Part shown: positions 57,081 through 57,103 of the stretch, one piece after another | Position numbering within the stretch: the stretch's first letter is position 1 | How the letters are laid out: each line of letters opens with the position of its first letter | Source: Methylococcales bacterium | GTDB lineage: Bacteria > Pseudomonadota > Gammaproteobacteria > Methylococcales > Methylomonadaceae | DNA length: 57,103 bases | Assembly: GCA_030654015.1 (NCBI GenBank) | Contig: JAURYI010000114.1 | Coordinates: 1-57,103, forward strand | Direction of reading: 5' to 3' | Notes under the pieces: model-generated | Told to the model about the DNA's origin: nothing | Seen by the model: only the letters and a program-made list of their open reading frames with translations | Databases searched by the model: none | Made by a program: the position numbers and the translations under genes

Positions 57081-57103
57081 CTATTTAAAAACATTCCAAT
57101 ACT

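Overview
The window is chromosomal DNA from a gammaproteobacterium. The evidence is a trpF-trpB-trpA-accD-folC-SPOR-purF cluster, ilvI-ilvH-ilvC, a yceD-rpmF-plsX-fabH-fabD-fabG-acpP-fabF cluster, pabC-mltG-tmk, and a holB-pilZ-tatD cluster whose PilZ matches the type IV pilus protein of Pseudomonas. Gene order and the many dispersed hairpin repeats would fit Methylococcales or Thiotrichales, but genus cannot be settled by eye.

Layout. Positions 1-6130 are a decayed mobile region: an IS3-family transposase fragment interrupted by an IS630-family element, then a broken phage/ICE-type polyvalent protein gene (two amber stops and a frame-shifting 70-bp tandem duplication), then an AT-rich non-coding stretch with two ordered repeat arrays. 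It ends at the 3' end of ssrA (tmRNA), a classic integration site. Positions 6584-14015 (minus strand) hold purF, a SPOR protein, folC, accD and trpABF, mostly with overlapping stops and starts; cvpA, usual before purF, is absent. Positions 14399-17822 (minus) hold the branched-chain amino acid genes ilvC, ilvH and ilvI. Positions 18134-22936 encode a 1600-residue two-partner-secretion exoprotein with eleven ~55-residue repeats and no visible transporter partner. nudJ-mnmA follow. Positions 25012-33038 are a full K+ uptake and sensing operon (a 30-residue membrane peptide, kdpF, A, B, C, D, E) behind a T-rich KdpE-like site.

Positions 33128-42161 carry holB-pilZ-tatD, an inositol-phosphatase-like gene, a beta-hydroxyacid dehydrogenase, prfC, a large secreted protein of unknown function and a half-size EamA transporter. 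holB-pilZ-tatD normally follows tmk; inverting about 33.1-42.2 kb would restore that order. Positions 42204-53104 (minus) are the fatty-acid/cell-envelope cluster, interrupted between fabF and pabC by an accessory insert (Uma2 protein, BrnT-type toxin with a non-classical antitoxin, a DUF4431-like secreted protein).

Positions 53275-57080 are accessory: a WYL-domain regulator, then a 532-residue protein combining a PD-(D/E)XK-like motif with a hydrophobic glycine-zipper C terminus, then two overlapping AT-rich genes of unknown function, separated and bounded by hairpin repeats. This WYL-regulator/nuclease-membrane protein pair is the best candidate in the window for an undescribed conflict system. 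Intergenic spaces throughout carry several families of palindromic repeats.
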